From: Sporosarcina aquimarina
GTDB lineage: Bacteria > Bacillota > Bacilli > Bacillales_A > Planococcaceae
DNA length: 64,000 bases
Direction: 5' to 3'
Assembly: GCF_019748715.1 (NCBI RefSeq)
Contig: NZ_JACLBZ010000005.1
Location: 1 to 64,000 of the forward strand
The number at the start of each line of letters is the position of its first letter. Positions within the stretch are counted from its first letter, which is position 1. Of the stretch, positions 17,410 through 26,350 are shown piece by piece. The notes beneath the pieces are model-generated. The model was not told the DNA's origin and ran no database searches. It saw only the letters and a program-made list of their open reading frames with translations. Position numbers and translations under genes: made by a program.

Positions 17410-17838
17410 ATGAGTTTTGGTACGCAATTACGTGAATATCGTGAAGAGCATCTTGAAATTACTCAAAAGCAGATGGCAATGGATTTAGGCTTGGATGCTG
17501 GAAACCTATCAAGATATGAATCGAATCATCGAGAATTCCCCATCAGCCATTTGCCCCATGTACAGAAAGTCTACGATATTCCAGATGACGTCTTCCTAGC
17601 AATGATCTTGGACCGGCCCCTAAAAACAGTTCTTTCATTGAAAGGGCTTCAAACATTAGAATATCAAAGCAGCTATTCGGATTCCTTTGTCGAGCAGCAT
17701 GCTGATTTAATAGAGTCAGAACCGATATTAAAAGAGATTATCATGCGAACTGCCCATCTGAACAAGGAAGAGCGGCAGTTATTTTTATCCGGCATCCGAA
17801 ACTTATTGCAATTATTCGGCAATCAATCGCATCGTTAA
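17410..17838 (+). CDS. XRE-family helix-turn-helix regulator
   Basis: 142 residues. The N-terminal HTH covers about residues 5-62: LREYREEHLEITQKQMAMDL, then GLDAGNLSRYESNHREFP, with the recognition helix DAGNLSRYE. The C-terminal half (LESEPILKEII, LNKEERQLFLSGIRNLL) is helical and likely mediates oligomerisation or ligand sensing. It may regulate the divergent gene 16934-17245. The gene lies 90 bp ahead of ywqB on the same strand. Confidence 0.8.
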   Translation: MSFGTQLREYREEHLEITQKQMAMDLGLDAGNLSRYESNHREFPISHLPHVQKVYDIPDDVFLAMILDRPLKTVLSLKGLQTLEYQSSYSDSFVEQHADLIESEPILKEIIMRTAHLNKEERQLFLSGIRNLLQLFGNQSHR

Positions 17839-17868
17839 ATAAGATTCCTCCAAAGCGTTCTTAAGCAG

Positions 17869-17897
17869 TGGCAAAGAGGCAAAAAAAACGTTATAAT
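17869..17897 (+). promoter_or_regulatory. Putative promoter of ywqB-ywqA
   Basis: TGGCAA and TATAAT (17892-17897) are 17 bp apart. Transcription would start near 17904, just at an upstream in-frame ATG (17905), which supports the ATG at 17929 as the real ywqB start. Confidence 0.5.
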
Positions 17898-17928
17898 AGG
17901 AGGAATGCTTTCTGAAGGAGTTGATTCG

Positions 17929-19500
17929 ATGCAAATGACGATTGAACGGATTGCAAATTTGCACGAACGTGAAATTGAAGAGTTCATGAACCATATTAAA
18001 CATACATTTCAGCCGTCTGTGCCGCAACAAGCGGAAATTATTCGCAAGGCGGCTTCTCTTGTTCGAATGAACGCGATCGGAGCTTATCGCTATACAGAAA
18101 ACGAGCAGTCGCTGATGGCCAATATTTCGGGTACGGAGTCCGAGTTTGCCCGGTTGTCTTTCCAGTCGATGGAGCCGTATTGCACGTGCTTGAACGACAG
18201 CTGGTGCGCGCATCAGATTGCAGTCGTCTTTCATTTGTATTCGCAGTTTCATTCGCTTTCGGATTGGTTGCATAGTTGGCGGCAATCTGATGTGCAGGCA
18301 CAGCTTTCGATTGCGGAGCGTACGCCGGATGCATGGCTTTCGGCTTTGTCGTTGCTCGTGAAACCTCTTGCCCAGTTGGATCCGAAAGACGGTCCGACCG
18401 GATTTTTGCATTATGTTTCCAAAATTGAACAGCAGAAGACGCGGCTTTCTCCTTTTGAATGGGAATGGAAGCCGCTCTTTTCTCTATATTATCAGTTGAC
18501 GGTGTTACGTGCGGCTTGGCCTTTTTTGAAGGGCGAGTTGGCTTCCAATGATTCGTATCACTATGGCAAGTGGCAGCTGACAATTTGGCTCAATGAGCAG
18601 ATGTCCGAATTGAAGGCCAGTATCATTCAGCTCAGTTCGAAGTCCAAGCTTTTCGAGACAGATGCCTTCCATACGAAATTGAAGGATTTGATCCATTCAT
18701 TCGCAGTTGAAGTGGAAGGGTTATTTTCCAAGCGTTTTGAAGCGTTTCGATTGGTCTATACTGAGCTCTATACTGATGAATCAGAACTCACGGAAGCGCT
18801 CGGGCGGCTGGAAAATGAAACTGCAGCGGATGCACCGTTGTTCCGTGCATTCCTTTATTTGACGTCGGGTCGTTTTGACGAGCTTGATCGGGAATTGAAT
18901 TCATTGGATCCGACCGCAGTGCCGCAATGGCTGGCGTTTGCGCTCTATGCGAAAGAAGACGAGGACTTCGATATTGTCCAGTCGATCATGCTGCAGCTTC
19001 TTCCCCATCTTGCGGGACATTATCAGCAATTGGCATCGCGCAATCGTGCGTCTTTTGCGGAAGATATCGATCAGTTGCTTGCGCTTTCGGATGTGTCGGA
19101 AGAACAGCGCGATCAGTTATTTCAATCGTATGGGTCAGAAGCAGGACGAGCGTATGGACAATTTCTTTTTGAACGCGGTCGCTATGAAGAGTGGGCCGCG
19201 CTGATGCATTTGACGCGTGGCTCTGTCGACATGATCGATGGTTCACTGTTGAAAACGGCGCTGGCTGAAGATTCGCAAGCGGTGTTCCCGCTCATGCATG
19301 CAGAAGCACTGAAATTGGTAAAAGAGAAGAATCGCGATAGTTATCGCCGTGCCGTACGTTTATGGAAACAAATGAAGACGGCCGCCAAACGTGATGGCCG
19401 CAATGAATTTTGGAATCGTTACATCAATACAGTCCGCCAGCAATTTCCCCGCCTGCGTGCACTGATGGAAGAAATGGAGAAAGGAAACTTGCTGCTATGA
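17929..19500 (+). CDS. ywqB: SWIM zinc-finger protein YwqB
   Basis: 523 residues. A SWIM zinc finger (C-x-C...C-x-H) is seen as YCTCLNDSWCAHQIAVV at about residues 82-98; the rest is helical. SWIM proteins paired with SNF2 helicases are common in Bacillota, as in B. subtilis ywqB-ywqA. The start at 17929 has GAAGGAG 8 nt upstream; an ATG at 17905 has its SD touching the codon and would sit at the predicted transcription start. The stop overlaps ywqA by ATGA, so the two are translationally coupled. Its role with the helicase (DNA or nucleoprotein binding) is inferred. Confidence 0.82.
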   Translation: MQMTIERIANLHEREIEEFMNHIKHTFQPSVPQQAEIIRKAASLVRMNAIGAYRYTENEQSLMANISGTESEFARLSFQSMEPYCTCLNDSWCAHQIAVVFHLYSQFHSLSDWLHSWRQSDVQAQLSIAERTPDAWLSALSLLVKPLAQLDPKDGPTGFLHYVSKIEQQKTRLSPFEWEWKPLFSLYYQLTVLRAAWPFLKGELASNDSYHYGKWQLTIWLNEQMSELKASIIQLSSKSKLFETDAFHTKLKDLIHSFAVEVEGLFSKRFEAFRLVYTELYTDESELTEALGRLENETAADAPLFRAFLYLTSGRFDELDRELNSLDPTAVPQWLAFALYAKEDEDFDIVQSIMLQLLPHLAGHYQQLASRNRASFAEDIDQLLALSDVSEEQRDQLFQSYGSEAGRAYGQFLFERGRYEEWAALMHLTRGSVDMIDGSLLKTALAEDSQAVFPLMHAEALKLVKEKNRDSYRRAVRLWKQMKTAAKRDGRNEFWNRYINTVRQQFPRLRALMEEMEKGNLLL

Positions 19501-22238
19501 CCGATTCGAACATCTTGCAACTTGCCTTGGAATTAACTTTAAAAGAAGGACAGGACGGTGCGTTCCTCGTCTGTGCGAATGTCGCAGGAGAATCGAAGAT
19601 GATTGACGCGGATATGCTTGTGTCCTATCTGTTTTATTCAGATGAACCGACCATGTACGGCATGCTCGTTCCGCAGCGTGACGGCTGGATAGAAGCGACG
19701 ATCGATGAGTTGCTTCGATTGTTTTCTGCGACAGGACACCCATATGTCCAGTACGCAGGAGCAACAGATGCGGATAACGTGATTTTGGACGGAATCCGTG
19801 AGGCCGCGAAACTTTGGCAGGATCCGGCGTTGTTTTCACATATCGAGGCGTCAGCAGAAGGATTGTCGTTTGATATGGGACAGACTGGGCTGTCTGAGCA
19901 AGCTGGACGCTATGTGTCGCTTGCGGTGCGCGGTCAGCTTGCTGCGCTTGGTGTGTCGATGGCGGATTTTCCGACCTTGCTTCCCCACTTCCAGCAATAT
20001 GGATGGCCGAGTGGCGAGACGACAAAGTTGCCGTTTCGTGTGGCGTTGCGCTTGACGGAGCCTGATATCGATGAAACAGAATGGTTGCTTGAGACGGTGC
20101 TGATCAACGAGCGTGGGACACAGTGGGTACCAGCTGTCCGGAAAGTGTCGGCTTCGATTGAAGAGGCCTTGCCCGCAAAGCGCAAGCCGTATGCTAAGGA
20201 TATTCAAGAGCGCCAAGCGGAGATGATCGGGATTTTTCGTTCGGTTGAGTTGCAGGCAGATGAGCAGTTCGTTCATGAGTTTTTAAACGATGCACAAGTT
20301 CGTGTGTTCATTCAGGAAGATTTGCCGCTTTGCCAGGCGTTTGATTATCCAGTGATTTTGCCGGCTTGGTTGAAGTCCGTAACGGAGACCAAGTTGAAAA
20401 TCCGGACTTCTGCCGGGATGCAGTCGTATCGTTCGTCTGCTAGTCTCGATCAGGTGCTGTCGTTTGATTGGCAATTTTCACTGGCGGGCGAAAATATTGA
20501 CCGGGAGCAGTTTCAGCGAATGGTTGATGAGAACCGCGAGTACATCCGCGCGGGAGATGAGTGGTTTCATTTGGACCCGGCTTGGCTGAAGCGCATTCGG
20601 GAGTTGATGGAGCAGGTGGATGACGGCGAGTGGACGGTGAAGGATTTGCTGTTCCATGAAGTGCCGGAAGAAATCGCACCGGTTTTTGATGAAGAAGATG
20701 AGGATGATCCGCTCGTTGCGTTTTCGATGCAGCAGTCGTTGCGCCAAGTGATGACGATGTTGCAGGAGAAGAAGGGACTGCCGGAAGTCGCGGTGCCGGG
20801 AGCATTGCAGGCGGAGCTGCGTCCATATCAGCAGGAAGGTTTCGAGTGGCTTCATTTCATGCGTGATAACCATTTCGGTGCAGTTTTGGCGGATGATATG
20901 GGGCTTGGGAAAACAGTTCAGCTCATTACGTACTTATTGTATGTGCACAATTTGCCCGAGACGGATTCGCCCTCCTTGATCATTTGTCCGACGAGCGTCA
21001 TGGGCAACTGGCAGAAGGAATTGGAGCGATTTGCGCCTTCTTTGCGGGTACACGTTCATTACGGTGCGAATCGGTCTCGGGATGAGCAGTTCGAGTCGAT
21101 TATCGCAAACCGTGAAGCCGATATTATTTTGACGACGTACGGTACTGCCACGCAGGACGGCGAGATGCTTTCAGCGTTTACATTCGCCAGCGTGACGATC
21201 GATGAAGCGCAAAACATCAAGAACTTGCAGACGAAGCAGTCGCGTGCGATTCGCAGATTGCATGGGCTTCATCATATCGCGTTGACAGGGACGCCGATCG
21301 AGAATCGTCTGTCCGAGCTGTGGGCCATTTTTGATTTCATTCACAAAGGATATTTAGGCAGCTTCCGTAAGTTCAGCGATGAATTCATCGTGCCGATTGA
21401 GCGGGATGACTTGGAGGCGGAGAAGCGGAAATTGCGCGCCCGCATTCAACCGTTCATGATGCGACGGACAAAGAATGATCCGGAGTTGCGCTTGAATTTG
21501 CCGGAGAAGTTGGAACAAAATGAGTATGTTCCACTCACAACGGAACAGGCGGCGCTATACGAGAGCTTTGTGGATGAGACGAAGTTCAAGCTTGAGACGT
21601 TGACTGGCTTTGAGCGTAAAGGCTTGATTTTGAAGATGCTCAGCCGACTGAAGCAACTGTGTAATCATCCGGCACTGTTTTTGAAAGAGCCGCAAGCTCC
21701 AGCTGCCGAGTTGACGAAGCGTTCAAATAAAATGGCGCGGATCGTCTCGATGGCAGCAGAAATCGCGGCGAACGGCGAGCAATGTTTGATCTTTACGCAG
21801 TATATCGGCATGGGCCAGATGCTGCGCCAGTGTTTGTCAGAACTGCACGGAATCGATGTGCCGTTCTTGACGGGCAGTATGCCAAAAGGCCAGCGGGATG
21901 CATTGGTGGACGCGTTCCAGAGCGGCGAGTTCCCAGTTTTCATTCTCTCGCTGAAGGCCGGTGGTACCGGATTGAACTTGACGCAGGCGAATCACGTGCT
22001 GCATGCGGATCGTTGGTGGAACCCGGCTGTCGAGAATCAGGCGACGGACCGCGCTTACCGAATCGGTCAGACCAAGTTTGTGCATGTGCATAAATTCGTG
22101 ACGGTCGGGACGATTGAAGAGAAGATTGATCAGATGCTTGTAGAGAAGGCCGCTTTGTCTGCCGATTTAATTCATTCGAGTCAGTGGCTGACGGAGTTGA
22201 ATGATCGGGAGTTGGAGGATCTTTTGACGTTTAATTGA
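19497..22238 (+). CDS. ywqA: SNF2-family DNA-dependent ATPase YwqA
   Basis: 913 residues. The C-terminal half is a complete SNF2 motor: LADDMGLGKTVQ (Walker A), IICPTSVMGNW, DEAQNIKN (motif II), LTGTPIENRLSELW (motif III), MMRRTKNDPELRLNLPEK, LIFTQYIGMG, LKAGGTGLNLTQANHV and DRAYRIGQTK (motif VI). The N-terminal half is a bacterial SNF2-associated region. It probably remodels protein-DNA or RNA polymerase complexes together with YwqB. The start at 19497 is set by the ATGA overlap with ywqB. No intrinsic terminator occurs before the family B array that begins 10 bp after the stop. Confidence 0.9.
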   Translation: MTDSNILQLALELTLKEGQDGAFLVCANVAGESKMIDADMLVSYLFYSDEPTMYGMLVPQRDGWIEATIDELLRLFSATGHPYVQYAGATDADNVILDGIREAAKLWQDPALFSHIEASAEGLSFDMGQTGLSEQAGRYVSLAVRGQLAALGVSMADFPTLLPHFQQYGWPSGETTKLPFRVALRLTEPDIDETEWLLETVLINERGTQWVPAVRKVSASIEEALPAKRKPYAKDIQERQAEMIGIFRSVELQADEQFVHEFLNDAQVRVFIQEDLPLCQAFDYPVILPAWLKSVTETKLKIRTSAGMQSYRSSASLDQVLSFDWQFSLAGENIDREQFQRMVDENREYIRAGDEWFHLDPAWLKRIRELMEQVDDGEWTVKDLLFHEVPEEIAPVFDEEDEDDPLVAFSMQQSLRQVMTMLQEKKGLPEVAVPGALQAELRPYQQEGFEWLHFMRDNHFGAVLADDMGLGKTVQLITYLLYVHNLPETDSPSLIICPTSVMGNWQKELERFAPSLRVHVHYGANRSRDEQFESIIANREADIILTTYGTATQDGEMLSAFTFASVTIDEAQNIKNLQTKQSRAIRRLHGLHHIALTGTPIENRLSELWAIFDFIHKGYLGSFRKFSDEFIVPIERDDLEAEKRKLRARIQPFMMRRTKNDPELRLNLPEKLEQNEYVPLTTEQAALYESFVDETKFKLETLTGFERKGLILKMLSRLKQLCNHPALFLKEPQAPAAELTKRSNKMARIVSMAAEIAANGEQCLIFTQYIGMGQMLRQCLSELHGIDVPFLTGSMPKGQRDALVDAFQSGEFPVFILSLKAGGTGLNLTQANHVLHADRWWNPAVENQATDRAYRIGQTKFVHVHKFVTVGTIEEKIDQMLVEKAALSADLIHSSQWLTELNDRELEDLLTFN

Positions 22239-22247
22239 GTTGGGGAG

Positions 22248-22415
22248 TTTGGCTGGGATTGGTTCGGGATGAGCGGAGTTTGGTGCGGTTCAGGCAGAGT
22301 TTGGTTCGGTCGCGGCTGGGTTTGGCTCGGTCCAGGCATAGTTTGGCTCGGTCCGGGCCGGGTTTGGCTCGGTCTGGATACAGATTGGTTCGGTCGCGGC
22401 AATGTTACGCTCGTT
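22248..22415 (+). repeat. 21-bp array, family B (copy B1, 7-8 units)
   Basis: Cores start at 22258, 22279, 22300, 22321, 22342, 22363, 22384 and, degenerate, 22405, exactly 21 bp apart. The consensus is TTTGGYTCGGTC followed by a G/C-rich variable part. It lies between the ywqA stop and the bidirectional terminator at 22449-22481. Confidence 0.92.
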
Positions 22416-22448
22416 CCTGACCATTTACGGCTTCCGAATAAAAGTATC

Positions 22449-22481
22449 AGACCTGTATCGTATGTGGATACAGGTCTTTTT
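22449..22481. terminator. Terminator between convergent ywqA and a small gene
   Basis: AGACCTGTATC pairs with GATACAGGTCT followed by TTTT on the plus strand. It can serve ywqA (+) and the 70-aa gene (-). Confidence 0.8.
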
Positions 22482-22487
22482 GAGGTT

Positions 22488-22700
22488 TTATTTTCGATCG
22501 GGGGATAGGAAAAAGGGGTTTGATTGGGTTGTTTCGAGGTAGTTCAGGCGTTCGTTCAAGTTGGCGATGATGCGGATGAGTTGGCCTACCTGGTTTTCGA
22601 GGCGCTGGATGTCGTCCTGGTATTTCTTTTTGAAGATAGGCAGTTCGGTTGTGAATGACTGGGCTTTTTGCTTGGCTGCTGTTTGGTGGTTTGCTGGCAT
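22488..22700 (-). CDS. Small coiled-coil protein (70 aa)
   Basis: Starts MPANHQTAAKQKAQSF; the middle (YQDDIQRLENQVGQLIRIIA) is a clear heptad coiled coil. AAGGAGG lies 9 nt before the ATG. An overlapping ATG four bases upstream opens another frame, but that frame gives a proline-rich, unconvincing product. I do not recognise a family; such proteins often form oligomers. Confidence 0.6.
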   Translation of the reverse strand: MPANHQTAAKQKAQSFTTELPIFKKKYQDDIQRLENQVGQLIRIIANLNERLNYLETTQSNPFFLSPDRK

Positions 22701-23045
22701 TCATGTCCACCTCCTTTCTGTCGTTCGAATGATATGTATTCCGCCAGCTCTGTTTTGGAAGTGGTCTCCAAACCGTTGAGCGGCGGATGATTTGGCGTAA
22801 ATTGTATTCAGTCCCTTTGCTGAATATTTTCTTGGATATCAGGGGTCCCCTCCCCTTCATCCGGACTTTCTTAATACTGGCGAATATGCTTGTAGTGTCT
22901 TTCCATTTTTCTCTTTTCTCGTATTGCTCTTCAATTGTGTATTTCCCCATCTTCTCTTCAAGAATTGATCATTAGCGAAAAGTGTCCGGTATGGCGGCGG
23001 TTATGCCTCTACATCTCCCCCTTTCTTGAGATTGTTTAGTGAGTA
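22701..23045. other. Gap without a convincing gene
   Basis: An open minus-strand frame starting at 22950 (MGKYTIEEQYEKREKW...) covers part of it but lacks a good RBS and runs on over the next gene in another frame. Otherwise I see nothing identifiable. Confidence 0.4.
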
Positions 23046-23456
23046 TCAGAAAATAGGTAGTGCCGAATCGCTTGCTGTGGTTTCGAAACGTGCAGGCTCT
23101 GCAGTTGAAGGCGTTTTCATTTCTGCTGTGCTCGTCTTTGATGATCTTGATAGAAAACGAATGTCATCGCACACCACTTCGGTTACATACACTTTGGTCC
23201 GATCTTCACGCTCATAATTACGGGTCTGGATACTGCCGCTGACGCCTACGAGTGAACCTTTGCCGCAGTGACGGACGAGATTCTCGGCGGTCCTTCCCCA
23301 AACGGAGCATAAAACAAAATCCGTCAAGACTTCTCCACTGACGTTTTTAAAACTGCGGTTAATGGCGAGAAAGAATGTCGTATTGACTCGTCCTGATGTG
23401 TGTTCCTTGAGCACAAGGTCTTTGGTGATACGCCCTACTAAAGCCACTTGGTTCAA
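23046..23456 (-). CDS. ssbB: Single-stranded DNA-binding protein (SsbB type)
   Basis: 136 residues. OB-fold SSB core: NQVALVGRITKDLVLK, NTTFFLAINRSF, DFVLCSVWGRTAENL, KGSLVGVSGSIQTRNYE and YVTEVVCDDIRFL. The short Ser/Thr/Glu tail ends DSALPIF instead of the usual D-D-x-L-P-F partner-binding tip. Size and position next to ywpF match the competence-associated SsbB (YwpH) of B. subtilis rather than the replication SSB of the rpsF-ssb-rpsR operon. Confidence 0.82.
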   Translation of the reverse strand: MNQVALVGRITKDLVLKEHTSGRVNTTFFLAINRSFKNVSGEVLTDFVLCSVWGRTAENLVRHCGKGSLVGVSGSIQTRNYEREDRTKVYVTEVVCDDIRFLSRSSKTSTAEMKTPSTAEPARFETTASDSALPIF

Positions 23457-23698
23457 AGTTTGTCCCTCCCTTCATTGGATTGCCCCTATCGTATGACAGA
23501 TGGAGTACTTCTGGCAAAGTAGCAAAAATGAATTTTGAGATGGTTTATGAGATCATTTTTCAGTTTTCATTTAGCCATTTTTGAGAGGTTTGGCGGAGCG
23601 GTCAAGTTTTAAGATGATTTGGTTTTAGGCATTATTGAATTTTCGAGTGTTCTGAAGTTTTATGCTATACTGAGGGAAATTGTACCGAGGTGAGTCGA
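23457..23698. other. Divergent promoter region, ssbB/ywpF
   Basis: AT-rich intergenic DNA with a TATACT at 23666-23671 that could be the -10 of ywpF. No -35 of quality and no repeat is seen. Confidence 0.4.
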
Positions 23699-24142
23699 AT
23701 GAAAACGTTTAAAATGCTGTCCGTGGAGGTAGTGCAGGACGATGGAGTGCTTCCATTTCCTTTATATGACGGAATTATCATCAACCAGGAAAACAGTCAT
23801 CGTCTGTGGGTGTTAGAACTGTTTATTGATGAAAAATATAAAGACATAATGGAGCAATGGAAGGTCGAGAAAAAGGTGCTGACGGCTCGCGTGGTAATTT
23901 CGTATCCGGGAAATGAGCCTGCATCTTTCATTGTCGCGGTAGAAGATTGGCGGCAGATCGGTGACCGGATCTCAGTGCTAATGAAGGGCCGTCTGAAGCG
24001 CGCTCGTTCGAAGTATGCCGAGCATTTGCTGGAGGAATTACTGGAAGACGGTTTTGAAGGTGATGAGCTGCTGGAGCAGTTTGAGACAGGAATGTGGGAT
24101 CGGCCCAAGTTGAGGCGCGATCAGATACCGCCGGAAGATTGA
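23699..24142 (+). CDS. ywpF: YwpF-family protein
   Basis: 147 residues: MKTFKMLSVEVVQDDGV..., a family of unknown function that neighbours ssbB in Bacillus. The body is a small beta-rich domain (LWVLELFIDEKY, VLTARVVISYPGNEPASFIV) with a helical, acidic C-terminus (LEELLEDGFEGDELLEQF). ATG at 23699 has GAGGTGA 6 nt upstream; a GTG nine bases earlier overlaps that RBS and was rejected. Confidence 0.75.
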   Translation: MKTFKMLSVEVVQDDGVLPFPLYDGIIINQENSHRLWVLELFIDEKYKDIMEQWKVEKKVLTARVVISYPGNEPASFIVAVEDWRQIGDRISVLMKGRLKRARSKYAEHLLEELLEDGFEGDELLEQFETGMWDRPKLRRDQIPPED

Positions 24143-24150
24143 TTGTTGTG

Positions 24151-24178
24151 AGCCGTCGCTTGGTTGTGGCGGTTTTTT
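24151..24178 (+). terminator. Terminator of ywpF
   Basis: AGCCGTCGC pairs with GTGGCGGTT (with G-U wobbles) around TTGGTT and is followed by a T-run. Array A3 starts immediately past it. Confidence 0.65.
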
Positions 24179-24183
24179 GTGTA

Positions 24184-24257
24184 TGTATGAGCGCAGGGAG
24201 TATGGTTATGAGCGCACATGAAGGCTTTATGAGCGTGGAAAGCAGAGGTATGAGCGA
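24184..24257 (+). repeat. 21-bp array, family A (copy A3, 4 units)
   Basis: ATGAGCG cores start at 24187, 24208, 24229 and 24250. The array sits between the ywpF terminator and the terminator at 24291-24325 of the convergent lipoprotein gene. Confidence 0.88.
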
Positions 24258-24290
24258 GGAAGGCAAAGGAACACCATGTTATAAGCACAT

Positions 24291-24325
24291 AAAAACGGCT
24301 CCTGCCATTAGCGGGAGCCGTTTTT
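24291..24325. terminator. Terminator of the lipoprotein gene
   Basis: AAAAACGGCTCC pairs with GGAGCCGTTTTT around an 11-nt loop and works in both directions. It lies 13 bp past the stop of the minus-strand lipoprotein gene. Confidence 0.85.
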
Positions 24326-24338
24326 GACAGCTGGCGTA

Positions 24339-24767
24339 TTATCGGTTGTAATCTTTACGATCTTTATCGCGAATAACGCCGTCAGGAGCTGTGTCGTTGC
24401 CGTTCGTGTTCCCTTGGATGGTGTTGTCGTCACGCGCACCGCGGTTGCCGTTTTCCCCGTCCAGGAGACCTTCTTCCCCATCAAGGAGACCTTCTTCTCG
24501 GTTAAGATTATCTTCCATAAGGTCATTGTTGTTGTTCTCCATGGAGCCTTCACGGTCGCGGTTCATGACGCCGCCATTGTCACGATTGTTGTCATCGAGA
24601 CCATCAAGGTTCGGTCCCATGCGCTCGTTGCCGTTTGGCGTACGGTTGTCTCGTTCCACGTCTTGCATCGGTGTTTCATTATTGTCTGGAAGAGCGCCGT
24701 TGTCCGTATTACATGCCGTTAAAACGAGTGCGGAAGCGAAGACTACAGGCAATGCTTTTTTGATCAT
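24339..24767 (-). CDS. Asn/Asp/Arg-rich lipoprotein
   Basis: 142 residues. The signal peptide MIKKALPVVFASALVLTAC carries the lipobox LTAC, so the protein should be lipidated on Cys19 and sit outside the membrane. The mature part is low-complexity and hydrophilic, dominated by N, D, R, G and E with a short internal repeat (GLLDGEEGLLDGE). I see no fold or known domain. It is monocistronic, ending in a strong terminator. Such disordered lipoproteins are often spore- or envelope-associated, but this is a guess. Confidence 0.7.
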   Translation of the reverse strand: MIKKALPVVFASALVLTACNTDNGALPDNNETPMQDVERDNRTPNGNERMGPNLDGLDDNNRDNGGVMNRDREGSMENNNNDLMEDNLNREEGLLDGEEGLLDGENGNRGARDDNTIQGNTNGNDTAPDGVIRDKDRKDYNR

Positions 24768-24861
24768 AAAAAAGTTCCCTCCTTTTTTTACAAGCTGTCA
24801 ATCATACATGGTGGTACGATCTTTGTTAGCTTGTGCGAAAAGGAAGGAACTATTCATTCAA

Positions 24862-25254
24862 TTATTTACGCTGCTCCGCTCTTGCTTCCAATAAATTTTG
24901 GACGTACAGAGCTTCTGCTTTACAGCCATATTCATAATGAGTATTCAGCTGTTCTTGCAAGATTTCGATTTGAGCGATCTGCTCTTCAGAAGGCGGCTCG
25001 TTGAGGATTCGGATTAAAACTTCCTCCACTCGTTGTGCCAGCTCCTTATGAAATTGTGGATCTGCTTTGATCTCATCAGGAATTTTTTCATACCAAAGTG
25101 CTTTGGTTGTAATGTATTCCCGCCAATTTGCGTAAAATTGTTCTATGTCGTATTGATCTTCCGTCCAACCGATATCGCTCATATATTGCTCGAATGATTG
25201 CGAAATGGAACGGGTAATACTGCTTTTTATATTTGGAGAAAGCTTTTTAAACAT
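24862..25254 (-). CDS. Hypothetical helical protein (130 aa)
   Basis: MFKKLSPNIKSSITRSISQS... An all-helical, acidic soluble protein with no motif I can name. The start at 25254 has GGGAGG 11 nt upstream; an earlier in-frame ATG at 25305 has no RBS. It follows fabZ on the same strand after an 84-bp gap. Confidence 0.6.
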   Translation of the reverse strand: MFKKLSPNIKSSITRSISQSFEQYMSDIGWTEDQYDIEQFYANWREYITTKALWYEKIPDEIKADPQFHKELAQRVEEVLIRILNEPPSEEQIAQIEILQEQLNTHYEYGCKAEALYVQNLLEARAEQRK

Positions 25255-25338
25255 GCTCTTTTGTAACCTCCCACTGTATGCCGTCGCCGGCAATCCAATG
25301 TTCATTGTATCAAATTTTTACTTCCGTGCAAACTGTAA

Positions 25339-25776
25339 TTAACGTTCTTGTACAGGACCTAGTGCGAATGTGATTTCCGTTTCACACGCTACTTCGCCAC
25401 CGACAGTTGCAATTGCTTTTCCTTTGCCGATTGATCCGCGAAAGCGAACAATCTCAACTTCCAGGCGCAGTGTATCACCTGGTGTGACTTGGCGCTTGAA
25501 TCGGCAGTTGTCAATGCCTGCGAAGAATGCAAGGCGTCCTTTGTTCTCTTCTTGTTTTAGAAGGGCTACTGCGCCGACTTGCGCAAGTGCTTCAACGATG
25601 AGTACGCCGGGCATGACTGGATAGCCTGGGAAGTGGCCGTTGAAGAATTCTTCGTTGATCGTGACGTTTTTCAATCCGACGGCACGTTTTCCTTCTTCTA
25701 TTTCTTCAATGCGATCGACCAATAAAAATGGATAGCGATGCGGGATGATTTCTTGAATTTGTTGGGCTGTTAGCAT
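25339..25776 (-). CDS. fabZ: 3-hydroxyacyl-ACP dehydratase FabZ
   Basis: 145 residues, the full length of the family. It dehydrates 3-hydroxyacyl-ACP in fatty-acid elongation (FAS II). Seen: [15 protein letters not shown], the active-site His in [21 protein letters not shown] (catalytic His and Glu) and [26 protein letters not shown] lies 10 nt before the ATG. The neighbours mbl-flhO-flhP-fabZ follow the Bacillus order. Confidence 0.93.
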   Translation of the reverse strand: MLTAQQIQEIIPHRYPFLLVDRIEEIEEGKRAVGLKNVTINEEFFNGHFPGYPVMPGVLIVEALAQVGAVALLKQEENKGRLAFFAGIDNCRFKRQVTPGDTLRLEVEIVRFRGSIGKGKAIATVGGEVACETEITFALGPVQER

Positions 25777-25855
25777 TGGAAAATTCTCCTTTGTTCGAGT
25801 ATGTCTCGTCAGCTATATTCTTATTCGTATCGGGACCAAATTAGAAGTACTGGCG

Positions 25856-25900
25856 CCGGGATTTACGCTGCGGGCGAAAGCTTTCCGCTCCAATTCCTAG
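25856..25900. repeat. Collapsed remnant of the GC-rich repeat
   Basis: CGGGATTTACGCT is joined after a few bases to GCTTTCCGCTCCAATTCC, the two ends of one arm of the composite elements with the middle deleted. It lies between fabZ and epuA. Confidence 0.55.
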
Positions 25901-25938
25901 ATATCTTGTAATGAAAATTCAGTGCCTATATCCGAAAT

Positions 25939-26328
25939 TCATTTCCCATTCATGATATCAAAAATATGTTTCCAGGTTTCTTTTTGGAAGACATCACCTG
26001 CTGAGCCGTCTCCTACGACGCTGAAGCCGATGATTGCGCCCAGGATGGCGGCTATGGCTATTGAAACGAGTAGAATCAGTATACGCAGCCAGATCGGGAA
26101 CATGCGGACTCGTACCCATTTTAGTTCGCCGACTGGAGTTTCGGGTTGTTCGCTTTGATCTTTGCGTGGCCATTTGGCTTTGATCCGTGTCCAGAAGTTG
26201 GCGTCTGATTCTGTCTGTTTTTTATGTCGCTCTTTGCGTGCGACAGGTGAATTGGCTTCAGATGCCTGCTTGGCGGATTCACTTGGCTGAGGTAGCTGCT
26301 TTTCAGTTGTCTGTTTTTCATCTGTCAT
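25939..26328 (-). CDS. epuA: EpuA-family membrane protein
   Basis: 129 residues. A basic, disordered N-terminal region (1-80) is followed by one membrane helix (FPIWLRILILLVSIAIAAIL) and a conserved tail ending VVGDGSAGDVFQKETWKHIF, the hallmark of the EpuA family (often labelled a DNA-directed RNA polymerase subunit beta partner; function unproven). The start at 26328 has AGGAG at 9 nt. It ends the mbl-flhO-flhP gene string, 22 bp after flhP. Confidence 0.7.
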   Translation of the reverse strand: MTDEKQTTEKQLPQPSESAKQASEANSPVARKERHKKQTESDANFWTRIKAKWPRKDQSEQPETPVGELKWVRVRMFPIWLRILILLVSIAIAAILGAIIGFSVVGDGSAGDVFQKETWKHIFDIMNGK

Positions 26329-26350
26329 CGTCAGTACTCCTAGTGCACGC

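Noticed and set aside
19495..20826. Several antisense frames over ywqA
   Set aside because: Low-complexity shadows of a long coding region.
22447..22950. Long minus-strand frame starting MGKYTIEEQYEKREKW
   Set aside because: No good RBS; it runs through the better-supported 70-aa gene in another frame and ends in low-complexity proline-rich sequence.
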